Of a stretch of DNA of 64,000 nt, positions 26,831 to 35,688 are shown piece after piece. The position numbers and the translations under genes were made by a program. The DNA is from Chitinophagaceae bacterium. Its GTDB lineage: Bacteria; Bacteroidota; Bacteroidia; Chitinophagales; Chitinophagaceae. The DNA is taken from positions 434,001 to 498,000 of the forward strand of contig JAMLHK010000001.1 of NCBI GenBank assembly GCA_023957155.1. Reading direction: 5' to 3'. The notes beneath the pieces were generated by a model, which did not search any database, was not told the DNA's origin, and was given only the letters and a program-made list of their open reading frames with translations. Every line of letters starts with the position of its first letter. The stretch's first letter is position 1.

Positions 26831-29002
26831 TCATTTTATCCAGTTATCATAGAGGTCAAAAAAATGGACCGATTGTTTTTTCTGTATAATACGAAGCCGG
26901 CTACCTGCATCCCGGAGCCGGTATGCTTCTTTAATAACATCATAATCTTCCTGTAATGATTCCGGGTCTAAAAAATCTCCCGCGCCGTCAGTGGAAGATA
27001 TAATAACCAGCTTCCTGGGAGCAAGCCCCCCAGCCAGATCGGACAAATCATAAGCCGTTAAGGCACCGGGTACGAGGCTATGCAAAAAATCTGCTTTATA
27101 GAAACGATGCATGGCAACCGCCCGGTAAGAAATATAGGGTTCAACTAAAGCAATACGACTGATGGACGGCTCAAAAGCCGCAGCATGCAATAAAACCGGC
27201 GCCATTTCTTTTTTAGCCAAACCCCAAACCTCCCGGATACCACTATCCTTCTGCAGCAGCCGGGTAAGCCTGACCAAATCACCGGCTCTTAAACCTACAA
27301 TACTCCTGCCGACAAGCATGGAAGCATACCAGACGTTATAAGAAACGCCTTTGATGTATGAATCTCCTTTAAAAATTCCAGGTCCCGTTTCTCCCGTCCC
27401 GATCAGGTCGGGAGCCAGCACCGTAAATCCTTTTTTTACAAACCATTCGATCCCTCCTCCTTCAGCCAGGTCGGCCTGCTTACCTGAAGGATGCAAATAC
27501 ACAAGCGCCCTGTGGTTTGTCTGCTCCGGCTTCAGAAGCAGGTAAGGAATAACATAGTCCCCTTCTCCTTTTAAAAAATATTTTTCAATTACATAGCCCT
27601 CTTTTTGAATCCTGCCGGTAAAAACAGGTGCCTGTACTGGACCGGGAGGTTCAAAGCCGGACAGCGTACGGGCTGCCTCCACAGCATTTGCCAGATGCAC
27701 ATTCAACCGCTTACGGGAACTGTCTAACTGCCTGACCAACTGCCCGGTGTACGCACGATTTAAGCTAAAGACCGTTTCGCTATGTACATCAAAAGCGATC
27801 TGCCCTGTTGTTGTTACCTGTAACTCCTGTATTGTTAAAGTATCGGTTTTTTCATCTTCCGGGTTTCCGGGATTATTTAATTGCTTTTGAAAAAAGGCGT
27901 ACATCGCTTCCCTGTTCTTTCGGGTAGAAGCATGCGCGGCATCATCCTCCACCATCTCAAAATGATCTTCCTTACCATAAGATGTATAAATACGCGACAC
28001 TTCCCCCGCGGTTTCTCTTGCTCCTTCTATGCTAAACATATCGCGGGTTGTAGTGATCATTAAGGCCGGCTTCGGCGCTCTGACCAACAAAAGATCGGCA
28101 TGGTCAATACCGCGCAATACTGCATTACCCAGGTTTTGTTCCGCATCCTGCGGCCCGATACTTTGAAACAGCCGCGATAAGCTGGTAATATAACATTCAG
28201 GAGCAGCAGCCATAATGCGTTCATCAAAAGCTGCGATATACGCCGACTGGGTACCTCCGCCAGATCTGCCGGTGATGCCGATCCGTTGGGTATCTATTTC
28301 TTTTCTGCCAACTAAATAATCTACTGCTCTTACTCCGTCCCATATCATATACTTTGCCTGAGAGCTGCCGGCCAAAAAAGCCTGCGCACCGGGATAAGAA
28401 TGTTCGGATACCGGTCCGCCAACTACCGATTTACCTGTTGCGGTATCCGGGTATTGCAAACGTTCTCCCTGCCCCACAGGGTCAAAGGCAAATACAACAA
28501 ATCCTTTTTTTACCAGGTTTAAAATAACATGCTGGTAGACTGTGCTCCGGTAACCCTCACCGGTGTGGCCACTGCAATAAATAACAGCCGGGAGCTTTTT
28601 TTTCGATTTATTGCGGGGAATAAATAATGAAGAAGTGACATAAAAACCGGGTATTGACTCATATATAATATGCTCAATGGTATAGTCTTTTTTTACCACC
28701 CTTTTTACCACCCTGGCATTCAATGCCGTTTTTTGCGGAAAAAGTTTCACTATATCCTGTAATGTATTCCGTATATATTGTTGCCTGTCCTGCCACTCAG
28801 ATAACGAATGGATATTACCTATTACACTGCTTCGCTTGTCCAGCAGCGTATATGCCTGCCGGGCAAAATGATGATATAGCGCATTAGGGGCATCGCTGTA
28901 TTGGATCCAACTGTTTCGTATTACCTCGTATTCTTTCTGGGCAAGTACTTTACCGCCTGCTAACCCGATAAGACTTAAAAAAATAAAAAGGAATTTGTTC
29001 AA
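26831..29002 (-). CDS. Exported two-domain alpha/beta hydrolase (acetylxylan esterase-like)
   Basis: A 723-residue secreted protein with two alpha/beta hydrolase folds in tandem. The first (about 100-370) has the nucleophile elbow GITGRSGGG (about Ser247), an acid in ITTTRDMFS and a histidine in DDAAHAST, so it should be active, probably as a carbohydrate or acyl esterase. The second (about 480-720, ALVYLHPSGKQADLAEGGG, VLAPDLIGTGETGPG) has GLAKKEM where the GxSxG elbow should be, so it appears to have lost its serine. A histidine remains near the end (QSVHFFDLY). The second domain may bind substrate or shape the enzyme. It is the first gene of the 29-22.4 kb minus-strand set. Confidence 0.82.
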   Translation of the reverse strand: MNKFLFIFLSLIGLAGGKVLAQKEYEVIRNSWIQYSDAPNALYHHFARQAYTLLDKRSSVIGNIHSLSEWQDRQQYIRNTLQDIVKLFPQKTALNARVVKRVVKKDYTIEHIIYESIPGFYVTSSLFIPRNKSKKKLPAVIYCSGHTGEGYRSTVYQHVILNLVKKGFVVFAFDPVGQGERLQYPDTATGKSVVGGPVSEHSYPGAQAFLAGSSQAKYMIWDGVRAVDYLVGRKEIDTQRIGITGRSGGGTQSAYIAAFDERIMAAAPECYITSLSRLFQSIGPQDAEQNLGNAVLRGIDHADLLLVRAPKPALMITTTRDMFSIEGARETAGEVSRIYTSYGKEDHFEMVEDDAAHASTRKNREAMYAFFQKQLNNPGNPEDEKTDTLTIQELQVTTTGQIAFDVHSETVFSLNRAYTGQLVRQLDSSRKRLNVHLANAVEAARTLSGFEPPGPVQAPVFTGRIQKEGYVIEKYFLKGEGDYVIPYLLLKPEQTNHRALVYLHPSGKQADLAEGGGIEWFVKKGFTVLAPDLIGTGETGPGIFKGDSYIKGVSYNVWYASMLVGRSIVGLRAGDLVRLTRLLQKDSGIREVWGLAKKEMAPVLLHAAAFEPSISRIALVEPYISYRAVAMHRFYKADFLHSLVPGALTAYDLSDLAGGLAPRKLVIISSTDGAGDFLDPESLQEDYDVIKEAYRLRDAGSRLRIIQKKQSVHFFDLYDNWIK

Positions 29003-29297
29003 GATTCAATGCTTTTTGATATCAGAAAAAAGCCTGCCGGAAAACATTTTTTTGTTCAGTCCGGTCTAATGAAATTACACACAACAAGATAACATAAAAA
29101 ATTGTTCCTCCCCCCGCTACATCTCGATGACCTCCACTTTTACTCCTCCATCTTTTTCAGAACACGTCTTTAAAATTTATTTTCGGAGACAGGCTACACA
29201 GAGGAACGAAATGCAAAGAAGGAGAAGTTTTCTTCATTATCAACACATAAAAAAAGAAGAAGTATTATATTGCATCATCAATAAATTAAGACAGATC

Positions 29298-30386
29298 ATG
29301 AGACTGCTATTAATCATTATTTCATTTTTTTTAATGACCACCCCGTTTTTTTCCTGTAATTCCTCTTCTTCCCAACAGGGAGATGAAAAAACGAATACCG
29401 GTAGCGGACCCAAAGTTGAGCTCATTGCCGGGGAAGCAGAGCAAAAGGTAGACGTTACCATTGACGGGAAGCCCTTCACTACTTTCTGTTATTCCGATAC
29501 ATTGATGAAACAAATTCTTTTTCCGATTTATACGGCAGGAGGTAATTTCGTTACCCGGGGATGGCCGATAAACCCGAGACCAGGTGAACATACCGACCAT
29601 CCGCATCAGAGAGGAATGTGGTTAAATTACGGAGATGTGAATGGATATGATTTCTGGGGAAATTCTTACGAAATACCGGCTGATATCCGGGCAACGAAGA
29701 AAGGCAGGATCAAACACGTTAAGATAGAAAATACCAGCTCCGGGAATGGCGAAGGCTCCCTCGTTACCGAAGAAAGCTGGGTAAGTCCTTATGGCAATGC
29801 CCTTTTAGCTGAAAAGACCACCTATCACTTCATTGCAAAAGAAGATGTGCGGATCATAGATCGTATTACTACATTGACAGCACCTGACAGTGCCGTAACA
29901 TTTAAAGATACCAAGGAAGGGATGTTTGCCATCCGGTATAACAAAGACCTGCACCTGCCATCAAAAAAAGCCATGACTTTTATTGATGCTATGGGTAATG
30001 AAACTACCATAACGCCGGATTCACAGAACACCACAGGAGATTACATCAGCAGTGAAGGCGTAACAGGCGAAGCTGTCTGGAGTACAAAAGCCAAATGGAT
30101 GGATTTATACGGTACAATCGAAGGAGAAAAAGTTTCCGTGGTTATATGTGATCATCCCAAAAACTTTGACTACCCCACCTATTGGCATGCCCGCGGCTAC
30201 GGATTGTTTTCTGCTAATCCGTTTGGCGCCCATGATTTTACCAATGGAAAGCTGACTTCTAATTTTTCGCTCTCTAAAGGAGAGTCCATAACATTCCGGT
30301 ACAGGGTTATTATCAGCTCGGGCACACATTTGTCTAATGAGCAGATTAATGTATTAGCCGAGGAATTTGCCGGGTTGTATAACTAA
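29298..30386 (+). CDS. PmoA-family (DUF6807) lipoprotein
   Basis: From ATG 29298 the 362-residue product starts with a lipoprotein signal (IISFFLMTTPFFSC); the frame opens earlier at 29127, but that extension has no signal character. The core matches the DUF6807 family, annotated as PmoA-like: ILFPIYTAGGNFVTRGWP, HTDHPHQRGMWLNYGDVNG, YDFWGNS and the late HARGYGLFSANPFGAHDF. The conserved HxDHPHQRG histidines suggest metal or sugar binding. Members are common beside glycoside hydrolases and sugar oxidoreductases in Bacteroidota, yet no activity is proven to my knowledge. It is divergent from the esterase gene and shares its 295-bp upstream region. Confidence 0.82.
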   Translation: MRLLLIIISFFLMTTPFFSCNSSSSQQGDEKTNTGSGPKVELIAGEAEQKVDVTIDGKPFTTFCYSDTLMKQILFPIYTAGGNFVTRGWPINPRPGEHTDHPHQRGMWLNYGDVNGYDFWGNSYEIPADIRATKKGRIKHVKIENTSSGNGEGSLVTEESWVSPYGNALLAEKTTYHFIAKEDVRIIDRITTLTAPDSAVTFKDTKEGMFAIRYNKDLHLPSKKAMTFIDAMGNETTITPDSQNTTGDYISSEGVTGEAVWSTKAKWMDLYGTIEGEKVSVVICDHPKNFDYPTYWHARGYGLFSANPFGAHDFTNGKLTSNFSLSKGESITFRYRVIISSGTHLSNEQINVLAEEFAGLYN

Positions 30387-30396
30387 TAAAACAGAC

Positions 30397-30424
30397 GCGG
30401 TCGGTACCCGAAGGGTCAGACCGC
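30397..30424. repeat. REP-like hairpin, left arm of the inverted repeat
   Basis: Arms GCGGTC and GACCGC enclose a second stem ACCC/GGGT with a GAA loop and a small bulge, the layout of REP elements. Positions 30403-30425 recur exactly, in inverse, at 31138-31160. Confidence 0.75.
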
Positions 30425-30437
30425 ATTATACCCAATA

Positions 30438-30463
30438 CCGTCTGACGCAGAGCGTGCCAACGG
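30438..30463. repeat. Second REP-like hairpin
   Basis: Outer arms CCGT/ACGG and inner arms ACGC/GCGT around an AGA loop. It follows the first hairpin by 13 bp, giving a close pair just before the zinc-ribbon gene. Confidence 0.6.
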
Positions 30464-30489
30464 CGGTAATACCTAAAACCCGTTTTCAA

Positions 30490-31116
30490 ATGTTTATAGT
30501 TTACGGTAGACGGACAGCAAGGATTAAAAAGTATAAAAATGACACTCAATCGTGTCCAAATTGCAACTTTTTTGGGGTCAACATCAAAGTCTATAGAGAC
30601 TACTATCATTTATTCTTTCTCCCAATAATACCTGTTGGAATTAATACGTCCAAAATATACTGTAATAATTGCAAACGACAGATAAGGTCAAATTCTATCG
30701 AGACGGAATACGAAGGGAAAGCAAGAGCACCTATTTATCTATATACGGGTATTTTGCTTATTCTAAGCTTAATACTATTTGCAATACTTAATAATCTTGA
30801 AAATCAAAAAGAAAATATAAAATTCGTTGAAAACCCGATTGAAGGTGATGTCTACAGAATAGTGAAAAAAGAAGGTAATTCTACCTTTTATTACTTTCTT
30901 AGAATTAATGAAGTTTCTGATGACACAGTATACTCTTATCACTCTAGTTTAATGTATAATCAATTTACAGACAAACTAAGCGACAATGACTTTTTTGACC
31001 AAAGTGAATATTTCATTTTTACCAAAGCAGACTTAAAAGAAATGCTAGATAAAGGAGAAATACAATCTATAAAACGTAATTACAAAGAAAACACAGGATT
31101 TAATCGTGTTAAATGA
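30490..31116 (+). CDS. Zinc-ribbon single-pass membrane protein
   Basis: A 208-residue protein from ATG 30490 (the frame opens earlier, within the REP-like repeats). Two CxxC pairs, CPNC (Cys22, Cys25) and CNNC (Cys58, Cys61), form a probable zinc ribbon like the zinc_ribbon_15 family, which is followed by one membrane helix at about 80-100 (YLYTGILLILSLILFAI) and a C-terminal region of about 105 residues of unknown fold. The gene is clearly more AT-rich than its neighbours and is flanked by inverted REP-like repeats, which suggests acquisition. Function unknown; the ribbon lies on the cytoplasmic side if the N-terminus is inside. Confidence 0.68.
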   Translation: MFIVYGRRTARIKKYKNDTQSCPNCNFFGVNIKVYRDYYHLFFLPIIPVGINTSKIYCNNCKRQIRSNSIETEYEGKARAPIYLYTGILLILSLILFAILNNLENQKENIKFVENPIEGDVYRIVKKEGNSTFYYFLRINEVSDDTVYSYHSSLMYNQFTDKLSDNDFFDQSEYFIFTKADLKEMLDKGEIQSIKRNYKENTGFNRVK

Positions 31117-31137
31117 CCAAGGCAGGTTAGGAACCCC

Positions 31138-31165
31138 TGCGGTCTGACCCTTCGGGTACCAACGG
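31138..31165. repeat. REP-like hairpin, right arm of the inverted repeat
   Basis: Positions 31138-31160 are the exact reverse complement of 30403-30425 (23 bases). The element reads inverse to the left copy and closes the stretch containing the zinc-ribbon gene, 22 bp after its stop. Confidence 0.75.
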
Positions 31166-31170
31166 TAATC

Positions 31171-32661
31171 TTAATCTCCTTTATAACCGGGGTTCAATGT
31201 AACCCCTCTTGCGTTCGTTTCTTTTTGCCAGGCATGTAATTTTTCCAATAACTCCGCAGCTTTTTCAGGATTTTCTTTTACTACATTCTTTGATTCCCCT
31301 GAATCAGCCGATAAATCATACAACTCTAATCTCTCATCTCCCAAATACTCCAGCATCTTCCAGTTACCATCCCGGATAGCGCTCACCGGAGCCGTTGTGG
31401 GATAATAATGAGGATAATGCCAGTACATCGGCCGGGTCTGTAAGGCTTCACTTTTTTCCCCTTTCAATAAGGGAAGAAAACTTTTACCATCTATCCCGGG
31501 ATAATCCTTTACACCTATTAAATCCATAATGGTCGGGAAATAGTCAATGGTGCTGACAGGTATATCAATTTTCCCTTTAAAAGAACTATGTGGTAAAGCA
31601 ACAATGGTAGGGATACGAATGCCCCCTTCATACAGGCTTCCTTTCCCCGACCTGAGAGGATAGTTATCCGTAACCACCTGATCTTTGTACTTATTGATAT
31701 ATCCTCCGTTATCAGAGAGTAAAAAGACCACCGTATTTTCAGCTATTTTTTCTTTTTCCAGTTTTTTCAGGAGCCGTCCTACATTGTAATCCACCGCTTT
31801 TACCATAGCGGCATAAGCCGGATTCCGGTGCTTTAACTCAGGAGTCAGCTTGTTCCTGAAATATTCAATATCATCTTCCGGTGCTTCAAGCGGAGTATGG
31901 ACACTATAATACCACAAGTTCAGAAAAAAAGGACGACTTCCTGCATCTTCAATAATTCTAAGCGCTTCATCCGTTAAACGATCCGTAAGATATTCTCCTT
32001 TTCTGTCGGTAAAATACCGTCCTTCCGCATCGGTTCCAAGTTGTCCTACAAAGCGATGTTCCCGAAAAGCAAAACCCTTATACGGATAAAAATAGGTGGG
32101 CGGCGCTCCGCGCTGACTGGCAGCAATACTTACGTCAAATCCCTGGTTTTCCGGGAAATGCATATAGTCTCCGATATGCCACTTCCCAACGTGCGCGGTA
32201 AGGTAGCCATGCTCTTTTAATTTTTCTGCGATAGTTACTTCTTCTAATGGTAAGCTTTCGATTGTCTGCGGCGGAAGATATTTATATACTTCCTGGTTTT
32301 TCCTCTCTACCGGAGAGGCAGCTTCACTCCAGATCGTAAAATTCAACCGGGCCGGAAATTTTCCCGTCATTAATGAAGCACGGGATGGCGAGCAAACCGG
32401 GGCGGCAGCATAGCTGTTGGTAAATACAAGGTTGTTCTTCGCAAATTGATCAATATTAGGTGTTTCATGCAGATCGGCACCGTAACAACCAAAATCAGAA
32501 GCACCTAAATCATCCACAACAATGAAAATGATATTAGGTCTTCCTGCATCTAAGCCCGGCTTAGGTTGATCCCTGCAACTAAAAAACAAAAAACTCCACA
32601 GACCTAATACGACAGGTATCTTTTTTATACCCGTCCCAAATGTAAGATTCATGCTGCCCAT
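31171..32661 (-). CDS. Sulfatase lipoprotein (formylglycine type)
   Basis: The 496-residue protein has a lipobox (FLFFSC, Cys29) and a type I sulfatase fold. The Asp pair that binds calcium is in FIVVDDLGASDFG, the formylglycine motif is CSPSRAS (Cys90), followed by LMTGKFPARL and GKWHIGD; the late metal ligands are in LLSDNGGY. The cysteine must be matured by a sulfatase-modifying enzyme, not seen in this window. It should remove sulfate esters from a polysaccharide at the cell surface. It lies directly downstream (57 bp) of the GH36-like gene, so both may treat the same sulfated glycan. Confidence 0.92.
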   Translation of the reverse strand: MGSMNLTFGTGIKKIPVVLGLWSFLFFSCRDQPKPGLDAGRPNIIFIVVDDLGASDFGCYGADLHETPNIDQFAKNNLVFTNSYAAAPVCSPSRASLMTGKFPARLNFTIWSEAASPVERKNQEVYKYLPPQTIESLPLEEVTIAEKLKEHGYLTAHVGKWHIGDYMHFPENQGFDVSIAASQRGAPPTYFYPYKGFAFREHRFVGQLGTDAEGRYFTDRKGEYLTDRLTDEALRIIEDAGSRPFFLNLWYYSVHTPLEAPEDDIEYFRNKLTPELKHRNPAYAAMVKAVDYNVGRLLKKLEKEKIAENTVVFLLSDNGGYINKYKDQVVTDNYPLRSGKGSLYEGGIRIPTIVALPHSSFKGKIDIPVSTIDYFPTIMDLIGVKDYPGIDGKSFLPLLKGEKSEALQTRPMYWHYPHYYPTTAPVSAIRDGNWKMLEYLGDERLELYDLSADSGESKNVVKENPEKAAELLEKLHAWQKETNARGVTLNPGYKGD

Positions 32662-32718
32662 AAATAAGTTTTACAGTTAACATTAAAAACAAACCCATAC
32701 CCGTTATATCCTTTTTAT

Positions 32719-35538
32719 CTACTCTGTAAAAACAAACCATTTCCTGCCTTTAGGCGGCAAAACCACCCGTAAGTTCAGCTTTGTATTGCTTAAGGTTTTT
32801 CTCACAGCCGTTCCGTCATCTTCACTTACCATAGCCTGGTTTTTTAAGCCGGTATAATAAAGATCTACTTCTATATCTCTCGTGATTGTTTCATTCAACG
32901 GGTTGTAGATCATCAATAATCCTCTTTCTTTACCGGCCGGATCTACATGTAATATCGCATCATAATCTCTTCCGTTGGGGCGGCGGAGATGTATGATATC
33001 TGCATCCAATACCCGGCGATGCTTCTTGTAGAAGTCAACCCATCTCTTAACCAGCATTTGAGTTTCGGGTGCATCGTATAATTGCGGGCCCCGGTAACAG
33101 GCCTGCACACCGGCTCCAAATAAATTAGCCAGGCGCTGCTCGTAATGGGACAGATGTGCTTTTAACGGCTCAATAGTTGCCGCGGCGCCGCCCCCCTGGT
33201 ATTCCACCAGCGGAACAAACATCCAACCCATCGAAGGTGCTTTTTCCCATGTACCGTCATAGATGTTCTGGCGCTCAATGATCTCCTGCAGCTCCCGTGG
33301 TAACGACCAGTTGGTTTCACGATACCCCATTGCTGTCTTATTGCTGCCGCTTAAAAAATACCAGTCGGGCACATTCAGGTAAATGCCTTTACTCCTGCAC
33401 CAGCGATAAAATTCCTGGATCTCCCGGTACTGTTTCCATCTCGAATCCTCCAGCCCTCTGTGTCCCGGATGGTCCTGTGAGGCACATACGTCACCGGGAT
33501 AAGAACCATCATGCTCCAGGAGATCCTGCCCGGTGGTTTCATAAAAATGATACAGTTTCTTAAAATATTCCTGTCCCCACCGGCTTTCCAAACAGGGTGA
33601 ATTTCCAAAAGCAGGCTCCATCCCTTCGGGCATCACAACATCGTTGTTTGCATCAATCGTCCGGCTGGCTAACAGCGAATATCCCCCCAATGCCACTCCC
33701 TTAGATTTTGCATAGTCCTTCAACGCTTTCATCCGCTGCAGGTTATGCCGTGAAGTATCCTCGATATCAAACCCGCTGCCAAAAGTCATAATAACCATTT
33801 CAAAACCTACTTCCGCACATTGATCAACAGCCTTTTTTACCGGTTCATCTTCCGAACGGCTCACGTGCATAATGATCGGGTTTTCGGTTACCCACGGGGA
33901 AATGGTACGATACATCTTCCGCATACTTAATCCTCTTCTTTCACGATCATAACTATCGTAAACCAGCTCCCAAAGCCGCATACTTTCCAAAGAACCACCG
34001 GGCGCTAACTCCTGCCCCATCCCCGTTTTGGGCATACAGGTCAATACAGCGGGCGTTTGAAGCGTATAGTTTACCTGTGTAGTATAAGAGGAGTCTGTTT
34101 GCCAGGCTATGCAGGCATTTTCCGCAGCGTTAGCGGTTCCCGATCCAAAAGCAAAATCACTTTCTGCAAAAATAGGGGGTAGCTCCCAACGCTGCTTATG
34201 TTCTACTGCACTCTCTGCTTCTGTTACGGCGAGGTGTTCACTTTTAATATTATTTACTATAATTTCCTGCCTGCTGTTATTTTCCACACTTACCCATTTG
34301 CTTATCAACGGCAACCCATCGTATATTTCATAGTGTATCTTTACTTTAAGTCCTTCTAAAAAATCAACATCATACACAGATGGACCGGTCTTCCCAAGCA
34401 ACAATACCTGTTCTATCCTGCTCCTTCCCAAAGCGCCTGCTTCCCCCTTTACGGTTTCACCACCCTGCGGATCTGTTTTACCGATACGGATATGCGAAGG
34501 CTTTTCCTTCACCGGTAATGTCATCAGCGAAGTATAATGCACTCCATCTTCCGATGTGCTGTATACTATATTTCCTTCACCCAGCAACAACCTCAAATAA
34601 TAAGACTTGCCGGGGTCAAATCCCTTAAAATGATTTTGCTTATTCTTATACATCACCGAAAAATGCTTTTTACCGGGAGACAGGTAGAATTTAGCTTTTT
34701 GCCCGTTGGCAAACACCAGGGTAATGCCGGGACCATAGCCCGTACTTATATCCGTGCCGGCATTCAGCTTACAGACTATAACCTCCGTACCGGCAGGTAT
34801 TGCCTGCTCCGCATATACAACGGCACGGGAAGGAGCTAATATTTCACCCGCCTTACCTTCATTGTTAAAAGCATTAGACGGTGCGTTAACCGTAACCACC
34901 TTCCACCTGGGTGAAAGTGTGATAAAATCATCTTTCCATATTACTGCTCTCCGGGCATCCTGTCCATACCGATTCTGAAAATCCCGGATCAAAGATGGTT
35001 CCGCTTTATACGTAAAGCTAAGCTCCAGCCCTTTGGGTGGCCAGGGCATTTCCCCTGAATACCACTCCTTACGGCGATTCCACTCAAAACGTGCTTTTAT
35101 GGGAGAAGCGGCATAAGACACCAATTGTAAACTATAGGGATCTGCCTTCATTTCGGGTATCCATTCAGGTAAGAGATAATTGGCTATAGGCTGACCCGTT
35201 AATCCTCCTGCTTTTATTTCATGTCCGTTTATCCAGAGTACCGCCTCCGGTGATACCGCACGTACCAGGGATTCATGAGTGACCAGGTTGTCTAACCCGA
35301 TGGTGGCGCCATTAGGTGCTACGGTAAACGTTCTGGTAACCAGCCCGTTGCTCATCGCTATATACCCTTCCGGGGTTTTATATATGGCAGACGGTTGAGA
35401 AGAGGTGCTTATAAGCCAGTCTTGATGATAACGCAACTGTACCGGGTTATAGAGCGGAAGGTCGTCTACATGAATATCCTGGGCGTTTACGACAAGAAAT
35501 GCACAAGCGGACAGGGCGAGTACTGTTGATTTCAACAT
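32719..35538 (-). CDS. Exported alpha-galactosidase-like protein (GH36/clan D type)
   Basis: A 939-residue secreted protein (signal VLALSACAFLVVNA). An N-terminal beta-sandwich (MSNGLVTRTFTVAPNGATIG) leads to a barrel at about 540-830. The candidate nucleophile is the aspartate in DLLEHDGSYPGD, followed by GIYLNVPDWYFLSG, GYRETNWSLPRE and a C-terminal beta domain (LLMIYNPLNETI). An inserted jelly-roll segment around 200-390 resembles a LamG-like module (GYGPGITLVFANGQ). Overall it recalls clan GH-D alpha-galactosidases but is long and divergent. It lies 57 bp upstream of the sulfatase gene. Confidence 0.72.
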   Translation of the reverse strand: MLKSTVLALSACAFLVVNAQDIHVDDLPLYNPVQLRYHQDWLISTSSQPSAIYKTPEGYIAMSNGLVTRTFTVAPNGATIGLDNLVTHESLVRAVSPEAVLWINGHEIKAGGLTGQPIANYLLPEWIPEMKADPYSLQLVSYAASPIKARFEWNRRKEWYSGEMPWPPKGLELSFTYKAEPSLIRDFQNRYGQDARRAVIWKDDFITLSPRWKVVTVNAPSNAFNNEGKAGEILAPSRAVVYAEQAIPAGTEVIVCKLNAGTDISTGYGPGITLVFANGQKAKFYLSPGKKHFSVMYKNKQNHFKGFDPGKSYYLRLLLGEGNIVYSTSEDGVHYTSLMTLPVKEKPSHIRIGKTDPQGGETVKGEAGALGRSRIEQVLLLGKTGPSVYDVDFLEGLKVKIHYEIYDGLPLISKWVSVENNSRQEIIVNNIKSEHLAVTEAESAVEHKQRWELPPIFAESDFAFGSGTANAAENACIAWQTDSSYTTQVNYTLQTPAVLTCMPKTGMGQELAPGGSLESMRLWELVYDSYDRERRGLSMRKMYRTISPWVTENPIIMHVSRSEDEPVKKAVDQCAEVGFEMVIMTFGSGFDIEDTSRHNLQRMKALKDYAKSKGVALGGYSLLASRTIDANNDVVMPEGMEPAFGNSPCLESRWGQEYFKKLYHFYETTGQDLLEHDGSYPGDVCASQDHPGHRGLEDSRWKQYREIQEFYRWCRSKGIYLNVPDWYFLSGSNKTAMGYRETNWSLPRELQEIIERQNIYDGTWEKAPSMGWMFVPLVEYQGGGAAATIEPLKAHLSHYEQRLANLFGAGVQACYRGPQLYDAPETQMLVKRWVDFYKKHRRVLDADIIHLRRPNGRDYDAILHVDPAGKERGLLMIYNPLNETITRDIEVDLYYTGLKNQAMVSEDDGTAVRKTLSNTKLNLRVVLPPKGRKWFVFTE

Positions 35539-35688
35539 ACCTGAATGATTTACTATAATGAGAGTGGAAAACTACTACAGTTTATTTCAATTTTCACCGA
35601 AAAACTCACAAATTTGATGCTACTTTTACTCCATCCGTTTTTTGATTCGCTCATTTAAGATTTGCGTCTCACGAATAAAAACTTAATC

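Noticed and set aside
29127-29297. N-terminal extension of the PmoA-family frame
   Set aside because: It has no signal peptide character and the ATG at 29298 gives a textbook lipoprotein signal.
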